Position numbers and translations under genes: made by a program. Positions 26,348 through 35,805 of a DNA stretch of 59,572 bases are shown here, piece after piece; position 1 is the stretch's first letter; each line of letters starts with the position of its first letter. This DNA comes from Sedimentibacter sp. (GTDB taxonomy: Bacteria > Bacillota > Clostridia > Tissierellales > Sedimentibacteraceae): positions 1 through 59,572 of the forward strand of contig JAHDLA010000031.1 of assembly GCA_018436705.1 (NCBI GenBank). Direction: 5' to 3'. Below the pieces are notes generated by a model that made no database searches, was not told the DNA's origin, and was given only the letters and a program-made list of their open reading frames with translations.

Positions 26348-28081
26348 TTAACCTTCAAGTTTTCTATACAATGTAGCAATGCTTATACCAAGCTGTTTAG
26401 CTGCTTCTTTTTTTGCATCAAGATCATCTCCCAGCTTTTTAATTTTATTTTCAATAACAGACTTTTCAAAAGCTCTGGTTAAATCAGAAAGCTTGGAAGT
26501 ATCAGCATCAGAAGAAGCACCTATTTTCTTTTTAATATTTTCCGCACCTATTTTGCTTCCATGTTCAAATATTACGGCATACTCTACAAGATTTCTGAGT
26601 TCTCTTATATTCCCCGGAAATTTATACTTCAAAAGAAGTGCCTCTGCTTCCGTGGAAAAACCTGTTATATCCTTGCAGTACGATTTCGAAAAATGATTCA
26701 AAAAATATCTGGACAATATTATTACGTCATATCCTCTTTCTCTTAGCGGAGGAAGGTATATAGGCACCACATTCAGTCTGTAAAACAGATCATCTCTGAA
26801 CAGTTTTTTTTCAACCATAGAATTCAAATTTTTATGCGTTGCGGATATTATTCTGGGATTCACCTTAACAGGCATACTGCCGCCGACTCTCAGGATTTCT
26901 TTTTCCTCAAGGGCTCTGTTAAGTTTTACCTGCATCAAAAATGGCAAGTCTCCTATTTCATCCAAAAATAATGTTCCGTCCTTACACAGTTCAAATTTTC
27001 CCATTTTTCCTGTTGAACTTGCCCCTGTAAAAGATCCTTTTTCGTAGCCGAAAAGTTCGCTTTCTATTAAATTTTCCGGGATAGCTCCGCAGTTAAGTGC
27101 AACAAAAGCATTGTTCTTTCTTTTGCTCAGATTATGTATAGCTCTTGAAAATACCTCCTTGCCGGTTCCTGTCTCTCCATAAATTAAAACAGATGCATCG
27201 TTATCTGCAACCTGAATCGCTTCTCTTCTAGCCTGAAGAAGCACCTCACTTTCACCCACTATATCATCGAATGTTATCAAGTCCATCTTTCTATTGGACT
27301 CCAGCACGGATTCCTTCATCTTTTCAAAATCAGATAACACAAGAATTGTACCTTCTTTTTTTTCATTTACAATAATAGGATTGGCACTTATTATAAACTG
27401 CATGTCTCTCATCTTGAACGGCCCTTCAACCGAATTGAAGTTTTTTGAAGAAAGTACTTTGTAGGCCTTTTCTGTAATAAGCTCTTTCAAAGAAGGAACA
27501 TTCTTTATATCTACATCCATTTTCTCATTAATATATTTATTTGTTGTTACAATATGCTTATTATTGTTTATTACAATTATACCATTGCTAAGAGAATTAA
27601 TTAAAGTCCCCATTTCAGACGATCTGTATTCCAGCATCCTCATGACACTTTTTTCGTTCAGCATGGTGGAGATCAATTCACTGAGCCTGCTTTCAAAATT
27701 TACATAGCTTCCCCTGTTAAGCATAAGGCTTCTCTTAGCCGTTTCGTCGCAGGCACACATTCCCAACACCCCTATAATATTGCCATCATATTTAATAGGA
27801 AGGCAGAATTCAATGAGTTCCTTACAATTAATCATATTTGTGCACTCCATGCAAACACGATCATTTCTGGGATCTTCAATAAAATAATGCTCTCCTGTTA
27901 TTAAACATTTGTGAAATGCGGAATTTTCCGGAGCATTGGTTACAAATCTATCACTGTGTTTAACAGTGGATACTACTCTCTCAAGATTATTATCAACAAC
28001 TATTATATCGATATTTGTCACCGCGTGAAGCGCTTCAACAACATGCATCAGCTCTGTCCTTATATCCGTAAGCAAACTCAT
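26348..28081 (-). CDS. Sigma-54-dependent transcriptional activator
   Basis: 577 residues, GGAAGTGAT ribosome binding site. Residues about 1-120 form a GAF-like sensor with seven cysteines at 59, 77, 80, 86, 93, 109 and 111 (including CMEC and CAC). A PAS-like domain follows at about 125-240. The AAA+ domain has Walker A GETGTGKE, the GSFTGA form of the sigma-54 contact loop and Walker B LFLDEIG. A Fis-type helix-turn-helix ends the protein (AAKQLGISIATLYRKLEG). It is divergent from cyuA, which has a matching -24/-12 promoter, so it almost certainly activates that operon. The cysteines suggest a metal, Fe-S or thiol sensor; similar clusters recur in clostridial amino-acid regulators. Confidence 0.9.
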   Translation of the reverse strand: MSLLTDIRTELMHVVEALHAVTNIDIIVVDNNLERVVSTVKHSDRFVTNAPENSAFHKCLITGEHYFIEDPRNDRVCMECTNMINCKELIEFCLPIKYDGNIIGVLGMCACDETAKRSLMLNRGSYVNFESRLSELISTMLNEKSVMRMLEYRSSEMGTLINSLSNGIIVINNNKHIVTTNKYINEKMDVDIKNVPSLKELITEKAYKVLSSKNFNSVEGPFKMRDMQFIISANPIIVNEKKEGTILVLSDFEKMKESVLESNRKMDLITFDDIVGESEVLLQARREAIQVADNDASVLIYGETGTGKEVFSRAIHNLSKRKNNAFVALNCGAIPENLIESELFGYEKGSFTGASSTGKMGKFELCKDGTLFLDEIGDLPFLMQVKLNRALEEKEILRVGGSMPVKVNPRIISATHKNLNSMVEKKLFRDDLFYRLNVVPIYLPPLRERGYDVIILSRYFLNHFSKSYCKDITGFSTEAEALLLKYKFPGNIRELRNLVEYAVIFEHGSKIGAENIKKKIGASSDADTSKLSDLTRAFEKSVIENKIKKLGDDLDAKKEAAKQLGISIATLYRKLEG

Positions 28082-28423
28082 ATAATATCACTTCCTTTTC
28101 TGCCTGCTTTTTAAATACAAGCATTTGATATCTTATTATTCATAATATTATAGTATAACAACATAAAAGTACATAGAATTTTTATTTTTTATATTTTATT
28201 TATCAAAAATGATAAATGAACTTCATACTTGATAAATTGCTTTGAGCTTAATTTTTACACTGTATACCACTTAATACATTTTACATTTATTATATATGAT
28301 AAATTATTTATAAACTTAATTCTTTAAAAATAAGTTTTTAAGCCTATAAGTCGGATTTTAAAATATGGCACAAAATTTGCAACATCAGTTAATAAAAGAT
28401 CTATATGAGAGGAAGTATTAAAT
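28082..28423. promoter_or_regulatory. Control region with upstream activator sites
   Basis: No gene. The perfect palindrome TTTATCA-AAAA-TGATAAA spans 28199-28216; further TTGATAAAT (28229-28237) and TGATAAATTATTTATAA (28298-28314) sequences share the TGATAAA word. They lie about 50-170 bases before the sigma-54 promoter, the usual range for activator binding. Confidence 0.6.
28366..28381 (+). promoter_or_regulatory. Sigma-54 (-24/-12) promoter
   Basis: TGGCAC-AAAAT-TTGCA matches the consensus TGGCAC-N5-TTGCW at every position. The invariant GG (28367-28368) and GC (28379-28380) are ten bases apart, as required. It lies 43 bases before the cyuA start. Confidence 0.93.
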
Positions 28424-29707
28424 ATGAATGATGGAATTCTTATTGACATACTAAAAAACCAAGTTGCTCCTGCTCTTGGTTGCACTGAACCAGGTGCAGT
28501 AGCGTATGCCGTAGCAAAAGCTAAGGAGGTATTACCTGACGAAGTTAATGAGCTCAGCATTGAAGTTGATAAAAATATTTTAAAAAATGGAATGAGTGTA
28601 GGTATTCCTGGAACAAAGGAACACGGCATAATCTTTGCCGCTGCGCTATCACTCGTTACAGGCAAATCTGAGTACGGGCTTGAGGTACTCAAAGATGTGG
28701 ACAGCAAAAGTATAGAAAAATCTATTGAAATTGTTAATTCAGGCATAATCAAACTCACACTTAACGAAAAAGTTGACGGATTGTTTATTAAGGTTACTGC
28801 AAAATCAAAAAATGATCATTCTTGCGTTATTATAAAAAACTCACACACAAATATTGTTCACATAAGTAAAAATAATAATATAATGTTTGACTCAGACTCG
28901 GGAAAGGAGTATCCTGAAAAGGATAATATTTCTGCGAATGAAATTAAATACAAGATCAAGGATTATTATGTAAAAGATTTAGTGAACTTTGCAGATCATG
29001 TTCCGATAGATAAAATCGACTTTATTAAAAACGGAATTGAAATGAATTTAAGAATAGCCAACGAAGGTCTTAAATCTAATGAAGGAATAGGAATGGCAAA
29101 TTATTTTTTAAACAGTGCAGATGACGTATTTTCAAAAGCAAAGGCTTATACTGCTGCCGCTTCAGAAGCACGTATGTCAGGATATCCTCTCCCGGTAATG
29201 AGCAGCGCCGGATCTGGGAATCACGGTTTGGTAGCCATAATACCTATATCCTTTATTGGTTATAATAAAAATATACCAGAAGAAAAAATAATACGTAGCG
29301 TTGCATTAAGCCACCTTGTAACCATTCTTGTGAAAATTCATATAGGCGCCTTATCTCCAGTATGTGGATGCGGCGTGGCTGCAGGTGTTGGATGTGCTGC
29401 AGGATTGACTTATCTCTTGGGAGGCTCTTTATCCCAAATAGAAGCATCCATTAATAATATGGTTGCAGGAGTTTCAGGTATGCTTTGCGACGGAGCTAAA
29501 ATAGGATGTTCCTACAAGCTTTCAATATCCGTCGATGCAGCTGTAGATGCTTCGCAGATGGCTTTACAAAATATATTTGTACCAAACAATAACGGCATTC
29601 TGGGAAAAACCCCTGAACAGACAATAGAGAATCTTTCTCTCGTTTCAAATGTGGGTATGAAAGATACAGATGCTACAATTCTTTCGGTTATGCTTAACAA
29701 ATGTTAA
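28424..29707 (+). CDS. cyuA: L-cysteine desulfidase (CyuA/UPF0597 family)
   Basis: 427 residues, full length. The family cysteines that hold a [4Fe-4S] cluster are present: ALGCTEPG at residue 20, and clusters near 310-325 (SPVCGCGVAAGVGCAAG) and 352-360 (LCDGAKIGCSYK). The enzyme converts L-cysteine to pyruvate, ammonia and sulfide, and relatives act as serine dehydratase-like proteins. It is the first gene behind a sigma-54 promoter, with a transporter and two M20 amidohydrolases downstream. The AGAGGAAG ribosome binding site is good. In an amino-acid fermenter it would feed pyruvate formation. Specificity for cysteine over other amino acids is by family only. Confidence 0.87.
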   Translation: MNDGILIDILKNQVAPALGCTEPGAVAYAVAKAKEVLPDEVNELSIEVDKNILKNGMSVGIPGTKEHGIIFAAALSLVTGKSEYGLEVLKDVDSKSIEKSIEIVNSGIIKLTLNEKVDGLFIKVTAKSKNDHSCVIIKNSHTNIVHISKNNNIMFDSDSGKEYPEKDNISANEIKYKIKDYYVKDLVNFADHVPIDKIDFIKNGIEMNLRIANEGLKSNEGIGMANYFLNSADDVFSKAKAYTAAASEARMSGYPLPVMSSAGSGNHGLVAIIPISFIGYNKNIPEEKIIRSVALSHLVTILVKIHIGALSPVCGCGVAAGVGCAAGLTYLLGGSLSQIEASINNMVAGVSGMLCDGAKIGCSYKLSISVDAAVDASQMALQNIFVPNNNGILGKTPEQTIENLSLVSNVGMKDTDATILSVMLNKC

Positions 29708-29875
29708 CATAAATCAACAGGTAATTGCATAAATAAAAAATCACATGATTAAGCTGTAGCAAAGAGTAGCACTCAAATAGTCCAAAGGTGGTGGTCATAA
29801 AATTAATCACGCTTAAACAGTATTATTTTTAATTTAGCAAATGCCTTAATAATTTAAAACATCAGGAGGAAACAG

Positions 29876-31075
29876 ATGAGCAACATTTTGGCACTTTTAA
29901 TTATTTCGGCTGTCTATTATATAGGCGAATTTGTGGGAACAAAAACTAAAGCATGGATCCCTTCCGTATTCGTAACAGCTATTTTGTTCCTTATAGGATA
30001 TTGGACATTTTTCCCAAAAGACATTGTAACTCTTGCAGGACTTGGAGCTCCACTGGGAGGCCTTTTGGTAATTATGCTCTGCATTACTCACATGGGTACA
30101 ATTATAAGCATTAAGCAGCTGCTTGAGCAATGGAAAGTTATAGTTATAACCCTTGCCGGTCTAGTGGGAATGGTAGCTGCCTGCTGGTTGATATGTGTTC
30201 CAACGGTAGGAAAGGAATATGTGGTTTCAGGTCTTCCACCGTTAACAGGAGGTATAGTTGCAGCAACAATGATGAACCAGGCAGCATTGGAAAAAGGACT
30301 CACTTCTGCAGCTGTTTTAGCAATTGCAATGTATGTATGCCAGGGTTTTGCAGGTTATCCTTTAACAGCGATACTGCTTAAGAAAGAAGGTAAAAAACTT
30401 CTTAAGGGATTTAGATCAGGTGCTATTAAAGCAGAAGCATCTGTAACAGATATTGATGCATCTGCAGGAAATTTGGAAACTAAAGAAAGTGAAAAAAAGA
30501 GACTTATCCCACCTATGCCTCAGAAATACATGACAACAGCATTTGTACTTCTAAAGCTAATGATTGCTGTATTTATTGCTAACAAACTGGGTACAATTAC
30601 AGGTTTGAATCAAGCTGTGTGGGCATTGATACTTGGTATAGTATTAACTGAGATAGGTTTCCTTGATAAAGACTCATTAAACAAAGCAAATTCGTACGGA
30701 TTTTTAATGTTTGTACTTATGGTTTATGTATTTTCCGGACTTAAAGACGCAACTCCTGCAATATTGCTTGAAGCCGCCGGACCAATGGCAGTAATAATAA
30801 TAGTTGGTGTTGCAGGAATGGGTATAGCATCCATGATAGCCGGAAAAATTCTCGGCATAAGCTGGAATATGGCATATGCAGTTTCTCTTACAGCACTTTA
30901 CGGCTTCCCGCCGAACTATATATTGACAGAAGAATGTGTTAAAGCACTTACAAACACAGAAGAAGAACATAAATTCCTCATGGACAGACTTCTACCGATG
31001 ATGATAGTCGGCGGCTTTATAACCGTAACAATTACATCGGTAATAGTAGCTGGTATATTTATTAATATGCTGTAG
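29876..31075 (+). CDS. Uncharacterised multi-pass membrane transporter
   Basis: 399 residues with about ten to eleven transmembrane helices and one charged cytoplasmic loop near residues 175-215. Glycine-rich stretches such as GLPPLTGGIVAATMMNQAALEKGL and ISWNMAYAVSLTALYGFPPNYILTEE look like re-entrant or substrate-binding elements, as in anion or amino-acid symporters, but I do not recognise the exact family. AGGAGG lies before the ATG. It is followed by M20 amidohydrolases after 51 bases. The natural guess is a carrier for an acylated or conjugated amino acid that those enzymes hydrolyse. The 168-base gap after cyuA shows no clear terminator or second promoter. Confidence 0.6.
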   Translation: MSNILALLIISAVYYIGEFVGTKTKAWIPSVFVTAILFLIGYWTFFPKDIVTLAGLGAPLGGLLVIMLCITHMGTIISIKQLLEQWKVIVITLAGLVGMVAACWLICVPTVGKEYVVSGLPPLTGGIVAATMMNQAALEKGLTSAAVLAIAMYVCQGFAGYPLTAILLKKEGKKLLKGFRSGAIKAEASVTDIDASAGNLETKESEKKRLIPPMPQKYMTTAFVLLKLMIAVFIANKLGTITGLNQAVWALILGIVLTEIGFLDKDSLNKANSYGFLMFVLMVYVFSGLKDATPAILLEAAGPMAVIIIVGVAGMGIASMIAGKILGISWNMAYAVSLTALYGFPPNYILTEECVKALTNTEEEHKFLMDRLLPMMIVGGFITVTITSVIVAGIFINML

Positions 31076-31126
31076 AAAGCATAGATAAATCTATAATTAT
31101 TTACAAAAAATATAACGAGGTGTTTT

Positions 31127-32296
31127 ATGGACGTAAAAAATTTAGCAGAAAAATATAATGATTACATTGTTGAAAGAAGAAGATACTACCACTCCGTTCC
31201 AGAGCTCAGCTTTGAGGAGGTTAACACCACTAAGCAGCTGGCACATGATTTAAAGGAAATGGGAATTGAAGTTAAAATTTTTGACGATTACAACGGACTT
31301 ATAGGTACAATTCAAGGAGCAAAGCCGGGAAAAACAGTTATGCTTCGCGCAGATATAGATGCCCTTCCTGTTGAGGAGCACACTGATTTGCCTTATGCAT
31401 CCAGCAATGGGAACATGCATGCATGCGGTCACGATGCTCATATATCTATGCTTCTTGGAGCAGCAAAAATTCTTGTAAACATGAAGAACCAATTAAACGG
31501 AACTGTTAAGCTGCTTTTCCAGGCAGCAGAAGAATCATGCCACGGAGCAAAATATTATGTTGATAACGGCGTATTAGACGGCATCGATGCTGTATTCGGA
31601 ATGCACATTTGGGGATCTCTTGACGCTCCTTATTTCAATCTTGAATCCGGCGTTAGAATGGCATCTGTAGACAATTTCAAAATTACAGTAAAAGGTGTTT
31701 CATCACATGGATCCGCCCCTCACTTGGGAAAAGACGCAATAATTGCGGCATCTTCGATAATTATGAATCTGCAGACTCTTGTAAGCAGAGTAAATGATCC
31801 TCTTAATCCTCTGGTTATTTCAATTGGTACAGTAAAGGGAGGACAAAGATTCAACATAATTGCTAACAATGTTGAAATGGAAGGAACTGTAAGGACACAT
31901 TCCAGAGAAATAAGGTCCTCTGTTGAAGCAAATCTGCGCTCTGTAGTTGAAAATACTGCAAAACTGCTTGGATGTGAAGCAAAATTGGAATATTCATACT
32001 ATGCCGCTCCTATAATAAATGAACACGAAAAAATTAATAACATTGTACGTAATGCAGCAATTAAATTATATGGAAACGAAAGCCTGATTCACATGCCTAC
32101 GCTTATGGGTTCAGAGGATTTCGCATATCTCATGGAGAAGGTACCCGGATTTTATGGGTTTATAGGAACAAGGAACGAAGAAAAGGGACTGATTTATTCC
32201 AATCACAACGATAAGTTTACGATAGACGAAGATGTGCTTCACAGAGGCTCTGCCCTTTACGCGCAATTTGCCTGTGACTTTCTTGATGAAAACTAA
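31127..32296 (+). CDS. M20 family amidohydrolase (first of tandem pair)
   Basis: 389 residues. Metal-site residues are present: Asp in LRADIDALPV, Cys/His in HACGHDAH, Glu-Glu in QAAEESCHG and His in GMHIWG, with a further His near the C-terminus (SNHNDKF). This is the amidohydrolase/hippurate-hydrolase subgroup, which removes acyl groups from amino acids or acts on related amides. Bacillus relatives deacylate N-acetyl-cysteine conjugates, which fits the cysteine desulfidase upstream. No signal peptide. GAGGTG lies before the ATG. A close paralogue starts 21 bases after its stop. Confidence 0.87.
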   Translation: MDVKNLAEKYNDYIVERRRYYHSVPELSFEEVNTTKQLAHDLKEMGIEVKIFDDYNGLIGTIQGAKPGKTVMLRADIDALPVEEHTDLPYASSNGNMHACGHDAHISMLLGAAKILVNMKNQLNGTVKLLFQAAEESCHGAKYYVDNGVLDGIDAVFGMHIWGSLDAPYFNLESGVRMASVDNFKITVKGVSSHGSAPHLGKDAIIAASSIIMNLQTLVSRVNDPLNPLVISIGTVKGGQRFNIIANNVEMEGTVRTHSREIRSSVEANLRSVVENTAKLLGCEAKLEYSYYAAPIINEHEKINNIVRNAAIKLYGNESLIHMPTLMGSEDFAYLMEKVPGFYGFIGTRNEEKGLIYSNHNDKFTIDEDVLHRGSALYAQFACDFLDEN

Positions 32297-32316
32297 AATG
32301 ATGATTGGAGATAAAA

Positions 32317-33489
32317 ATGAACATAAAAAACTTAGCAGAAAAATATAACGACTATATTATTGAACAGAGAAGAATATTGCATTCAATGCCTGAATTGAGC
32401 TTGAATGAAGTAAATACCACAAAAAAACTGATTAAAGAACTAACATCAATGGGAATAGAAGTAATTTCATTTCCGGACTACAACGGATGCATCGGAATTA
32501 TCAAAGGCAGTAAGCCTGGGAAAACAGTTATGCTCAGAGCCGATATAGATGGACTTCCTGTTGTAGAAAAAACAGGTCTTCCATACGCATCAACAAATGG
32601 CAACATGCACGCATGTGGGCATGATAATCACATGGCAGTACAGCTTGGAGCCGCAAGAATCCTGGCAGATCTAAAAGATGAACTTCACGGAACTGTAAAA
32701 CTTTTATTTCAATCAGGAGAAGAAGTAGGTATAGGAGCTAAATATTACGTTGATAACGGTTATCTTGACGATGTTGATGCAGTTTATGGAACTCATATAT
32801 GGTCCCAAGTTGAGGCTGGCAAGTTTAATCTAGAACCTGGTGAAAGAATGGCATCTTGTGATACATTTAAAATTACAGTTAAAGGTTCTTCTTCTCACGG
32901 ATCAGCTCCAAACTTAGGTAATGATGCACTTTATGCAGCAGCATCAATAGTAATGAACCTCCAGTCCTTTGTAAGCAGGAGAAAAAATCCTCTGGACGCT
33001 GCGGTTGTAACCGTAGGAACCATGAACGGAGGACAGAGATTTAACATTATTGCAAACCATATTGAAATGGAAGGTACTACAAGGGCATTCAACAAAGATA
33101 CAAGGGATTCAATTGAAGGCGAGCTGCGAAAAATAGTAGAAAATACTGCCAAAGCATTAGGTGTGACAGCAGAACTTGAATACAGCTATTTAACAGATCC
33201 AATCATAAACGAAAATGATAATCTGAATAAAATTGCTAGAGAGGCTGCAATCAAACTGTACGGCGAAGAATGTTTGGCCACAATTCCTAAAATAATGGGA
33301 GCGGAAGACTTTTCACATCTTGAGAAAAATGTTCCTGGTTTCTTTGGTTTCATTGGGTGCTATAATGAAAAAATTGGCGCAGTATACAGCAATCACAGTG
33401 AATTTTTCAAAATTGATGAGAGCACTCTTCACATGGGCTCTGCACTAGCTGCACAATTTGCTTATGATTTTTTAAATTCAGGTAACTAA
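32317..33489 (+). CDS. M20 family amidohydrolase (second of tandem pair)
   Basis: 390 residues; the ATG at 32317 behind GGAG is preferred to an upstream TTG. It shares the opening NLAEKYNDYI and the whole layout with the preceding gene, so the two arose by tandem duplication. Metal ligands are retained: LRADIDGLPV, HACGHDNH, QSGEEVGIG, GTHIWS and SNHSEF. Differences at the active-site rim (DNH for DAH, GEEVG for AEESC) suggest a different acyl or amino-acid preference. It is the last gene of the sigma-54 operon; a strong terminator follows. Confidence 0.87.
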   Translation: MNIKNLAEKYNDYIIEQRRILHSMPELSLNEVNTTKKLIKELTSMGIEVISFPDYNGCIGIIKGSKPGKTVMLRADIDGLPVVEKTGLPYASTNGNMHACGHDNHMAVQLGAARILADLKDELHGTVKLLFQSGEEVGIGAKYYVDNGYLDDVDAVYGTHIWSQVEAGKFNLEPGERMASCDTFKITVKGSSSHGSAPNLGNDALYAAASIVMNLQSFVSRRKNPLDAAVVTVGTMNGGQRFNIIANHIEMEGTTRAFNKDTRDSIEGELRKIVENTAKALGVTAELEYSYLTDPIINENDNLNKIAREAAIKLYGEECLATIPKIMGAEDFSHLEKNVPGFFGFIGCYNEKIGAVYSNHSEFFKIDESTLHMGSALAAQFAYDFLNSGN

Positions 33490-33499
33490 AAACTATATT

Positions 33500-33545
33500 C
33501 GGACAATGAAATCAGGATTATTCCCAATTTCATTGTCCGGTTTAT
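33500..33545 (+). terminator. Intrinsic terminator of the cyuA operon
   Basis: CGGACAATGAAAT at 33500-33512 pairs with ATTTCATTGTCCG at 33527-33539, followed by GTTTATTTTG. Confidence 0.9.
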
Positions 33546-33586
33546 TTTGTATTATATTTCCTGAATATGTATTCTTAATATAATTC

Positions 33587-33615
33587 TTTACACAGGAATC
33601 TATATGAAATATACT
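33587..33615 (+). promoter_or_regulatory. SigA-type promoter for the S41 protease
   Basis: TTTACA and TATACT with a 17-base spacer, 31 bases before the ATG at 33647. Confidence 0.6.
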
Positions 33616-33646
33616 TATATTAAGAAATAAAGCAAAGAGGTGGACT

Positions 33647-35020
33647 ATGAAAAGAAAAATATGCTTAATATTGACAGTTTTAATGATTTTATCTTCATTT
33701 GCTTCAACGGCCTTTGCCGCTGACATGGATAAGGATAAATTCGAATCAGATCTTGAATTTATGAGAAATGTAATATATTTTGTAACTGATAATTATCAGT
33801 ATGAAGTAGACCAAGAAGATATACTAAATGGACTTTATGATGGGTTTTTCAGTGTTTTAGATGATTACAGCGTATATTACACTCCTAAGGAATACCAAGC
33901 CATGCTTGATACAACAGCCGGAGAGTATACGGGAATAGGTGTTCAGATAATAGATCACAACAGTCAGATAGTAGTTGTTACTCCATTGGCCGGTTCCCCT
34001 GCACTGGAAGCCGGTATAAAATCAGGCGATATTATAAAGTACGTAGATGATGCAGATATTACCGGTCTTACAACATCTCAGGCAGCGGAGCTTATAAGAG
34101 GCAAAGAAGGAACTCACGTTAAACTGGGGATCATAAGAGGAACAGAAAAAATAAACTTTGACGTTATAAGAAAGACAATTCTAACAAGCACTGTAGAAGG
34201 AAAAATTTTGGATGAAAATACAGGCTATTTAAAAGTAACGGATTTTTCCGACAATACTGTAGAGCTTGTAAAAAAGGAACTTAACAAGTTCGATGAAAGC
34301 GGCATTAAGAAGCTAGTTATAGATATGAGAAACAACGGAGGAGGCACTTTAAACTCTGCAGTTGATATGCTTAATCTTTTTGTAACCGAAGGGCCGGTAG
34401 TGTACGTGGATTACGCCACAGGCAATGAAGACATCTATGAAAGCGACTTGAAAGAGCAGAAATATGAAATTGCCGTATTAATTAACGGAGGCAGTGCAAG
34501 CACAACAGAGGTTTTTGCAGGAGCAGTAAAGTACAAGAATGAAGGTATAATAGTCGGAACACAATCCTTCGGAAAAGGGATAGTTCAAACATTGTATCCG
34601 TTAAAAAACGGCAGCGGAGTAAAATTCACCACTGCGGAATATTTTTCTGTAGACAGAACACCGGTACATAAAGTGGGAGTCGCCCCCGACATAGAAGTAG
34701 AAAATGGAAAAACAGATCTTTCTATTTACCCTCAATTCAGCAAGACAAAGAAGTCTGTTTTAGGCAGCGTAAGTCTGGATGTACTGGCAGCCGAAATGAT
34801 TCTGGATACATTGGGATATGACGTTGATGAACCGGACGGAGTATATGACAGCAAGTCATACGAGCAAATAGTAAAGTTCCAGCAAGACAACTATCTTTAT
34901 GCATACGGAACTATTGATGTTACAACTCAAAACACTCTGTACAGCGCATTGGTTAATTATACTCATGAAAACACAGATGACCTTCAGCTAAAGACCGCCG
35001 TAGAAGCATTGAACAAATAA
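33647..35020 (+). CDS. Secreted S41 carboxyl-terminal processing protease
   Basis: 457 residues. A signal peptide (MKRKICLILTVLMILSSF, cut near AFAA-D at residue 25) is followed by a CtpA N-terminal helical part, a PDZ domain (about 95-175) and the S41 serine protease core. The catalytic serine is in NGGSASTTEVFAG (about residue 284), with the lysine in GTQSFGKGIVQ. A C-terminal peptidoglycan-binding domain is suggested by the last ~80 residues (LGYDVDEPDGVYDSKSYEQIVKFQ). Such proteases trim or degrade envelope proteins and, in Bacilli, also process sporulation signals. It has its own promoter and terminator. Confidence 0.92.
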   Translation: MKRKICLILTVLMILSSFASTAFAADMDKDKFESDLEFMRNVIYFVTDNYQYEVDQEDILNGLYDGFFSVLDDYSVYYTPKEYQAMLDTTAGEYTGIGVQIIDHNSQIVVVTPLAGSPALEAGIKSGDIIKYVDDADITGLTTSQAAELIRGKEGTHVKLGIIRGTEKINFDVIRKTILTSTVEGKILDENTGYLKVTDFSDNTVELVKKELNKFDESGIKKLVIDMRNNGGGTLNSAVDMLNLFVTEGPVVYVDYATGNEDIYESDLKEQKYEIAVLINGGSASTTEVFAGAVKYKNEGIIVGTQSFGKGIVQTLYPLKNGSGVKFTTAEYFSVDRTPVHKVGVAPDIEVENGKTDLSIYPQFSKTKKSVLGSVSLDVLAAEMILDTLGYDVDEPDGVYDSKSYEQIVKFQQDNYLYAYGTIDVTTQNTLYSALVNYTHENTDDLQLKTAVEALNK

Positions 35021-35027
35021 AAAAATT

Positions 35028-35060
35028 AACTGCTCCCAATACAACAGGAGCAGTTTTTAT
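35028..35060 (+). terminator. Intrinsic terminator after the S41 protease
   Basis: AACTGCTCC at 35028-35036 and GGAGCAGTT at 35047-35055 followed by a T-run. Confidence 0.88.
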
Positions 35061-35122
35061 ATATTAAAATAATAATGCCTAACCCCCTCATCAAGCATTA
35101 CCACTTTTCCCACGTTTTGTCT

Positions 35123-35749
35123 TTATTTTTGCAACATAATCCCTTCTATCAACAGACGACACTGCCCCACAACCTGGTCTTTCAAATCAAAATCCGGATA
35201 ACGGACACACCACTCATAGCTGGCTCCTCGAATTGCCATGACAAAATGCCTGGACAGGATATCCAAAGACATATCAGCCTTGAATTCTCCTCTCTGCACT
35301 CCTCTGCTCAATATGCTGTGAATCAGCGCATAAAGCTCCCTGTCGTATCCCTTTACCGCTTCTGTATCCACGGTTTTTGCCAAAAGCATCTGGTAAATTT
35401 TTTTCATATTTTCATAGCTGATGATACTTATAAGCACATCGGCTATTTTTTCGGCTAAAGCAAGCAACTTTTCAGAAGCAAGCATGTCCGACGGAAGTTT
35501 TTCCAAAAATTCTTTGTACTCCATGTCCGCGCGGGCAGCATGATCTGCAATCAGTTGAGCAATCAGTGCATCCTTAGACTCAAAGTGCACATAGAAAGCT
35601 CCCTTCGTAATGCCTGCCTCGTCGGTAATATCCCCCACGCTTATAGCTTCAAAATCATATTCCTTAAACAATTTTTCCGCAATTTCGTATAGCTTCTTTT
35701 TAGTCGCAGCTCCCTGAATCTTTCTTTTATCGGGTTTTTTTTCTCTCAT
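35123..35749 (-). CDS. TetR/AcrR family regulator
   Basis: 208 residues. The N-terminal helix-turn-helix (AEKLFKEYDFEAISVGDITDEAGITKGAFYVHFESKDAL) is classical TetR. The C-terminal ligand region has no named match. A GGAGATGG ribosome binding site precedes the ATG. The gene is divergent from the very large surface protein; the 196-base space contains the palindrome TAAACGCGTTTA. It probably represses itself and perhaps the surface gene. The signal it senses is unknown. Confidence 0.9.
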   Translation of the reverse strand: MREKKPDKRKIQGAATKKKLYEIAEKLFKEYDFEAISVGDITDEAGITKGAFYVHFESKDALIAQLIADHAARADMEYKEFLEKLPSDMLASEKLLALAEKIADVLISIISYENMKKIYQMLLAKTVDTEAVKGYDRELYALIHSILSRGVQRGEFKADMSLDILSRHFVMAIRGASYEWCVRYPDFDLKDQVVGQCRLLIEGIMLQK

Positions 35750-35805
35750 ATTCCATCTCCTCTATTGAATCTTTTCGTAAAGCATAGTATAATGACCTAA
35801 GTTAC

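Noticed and set aside
34491..34520. Possible internal promoters and further sigma-54-like words in coding regions
   Set aside because: Isolated TGGCAC words, for example near 31240 and 36400, lack the TTGC partner at the correct spacing.
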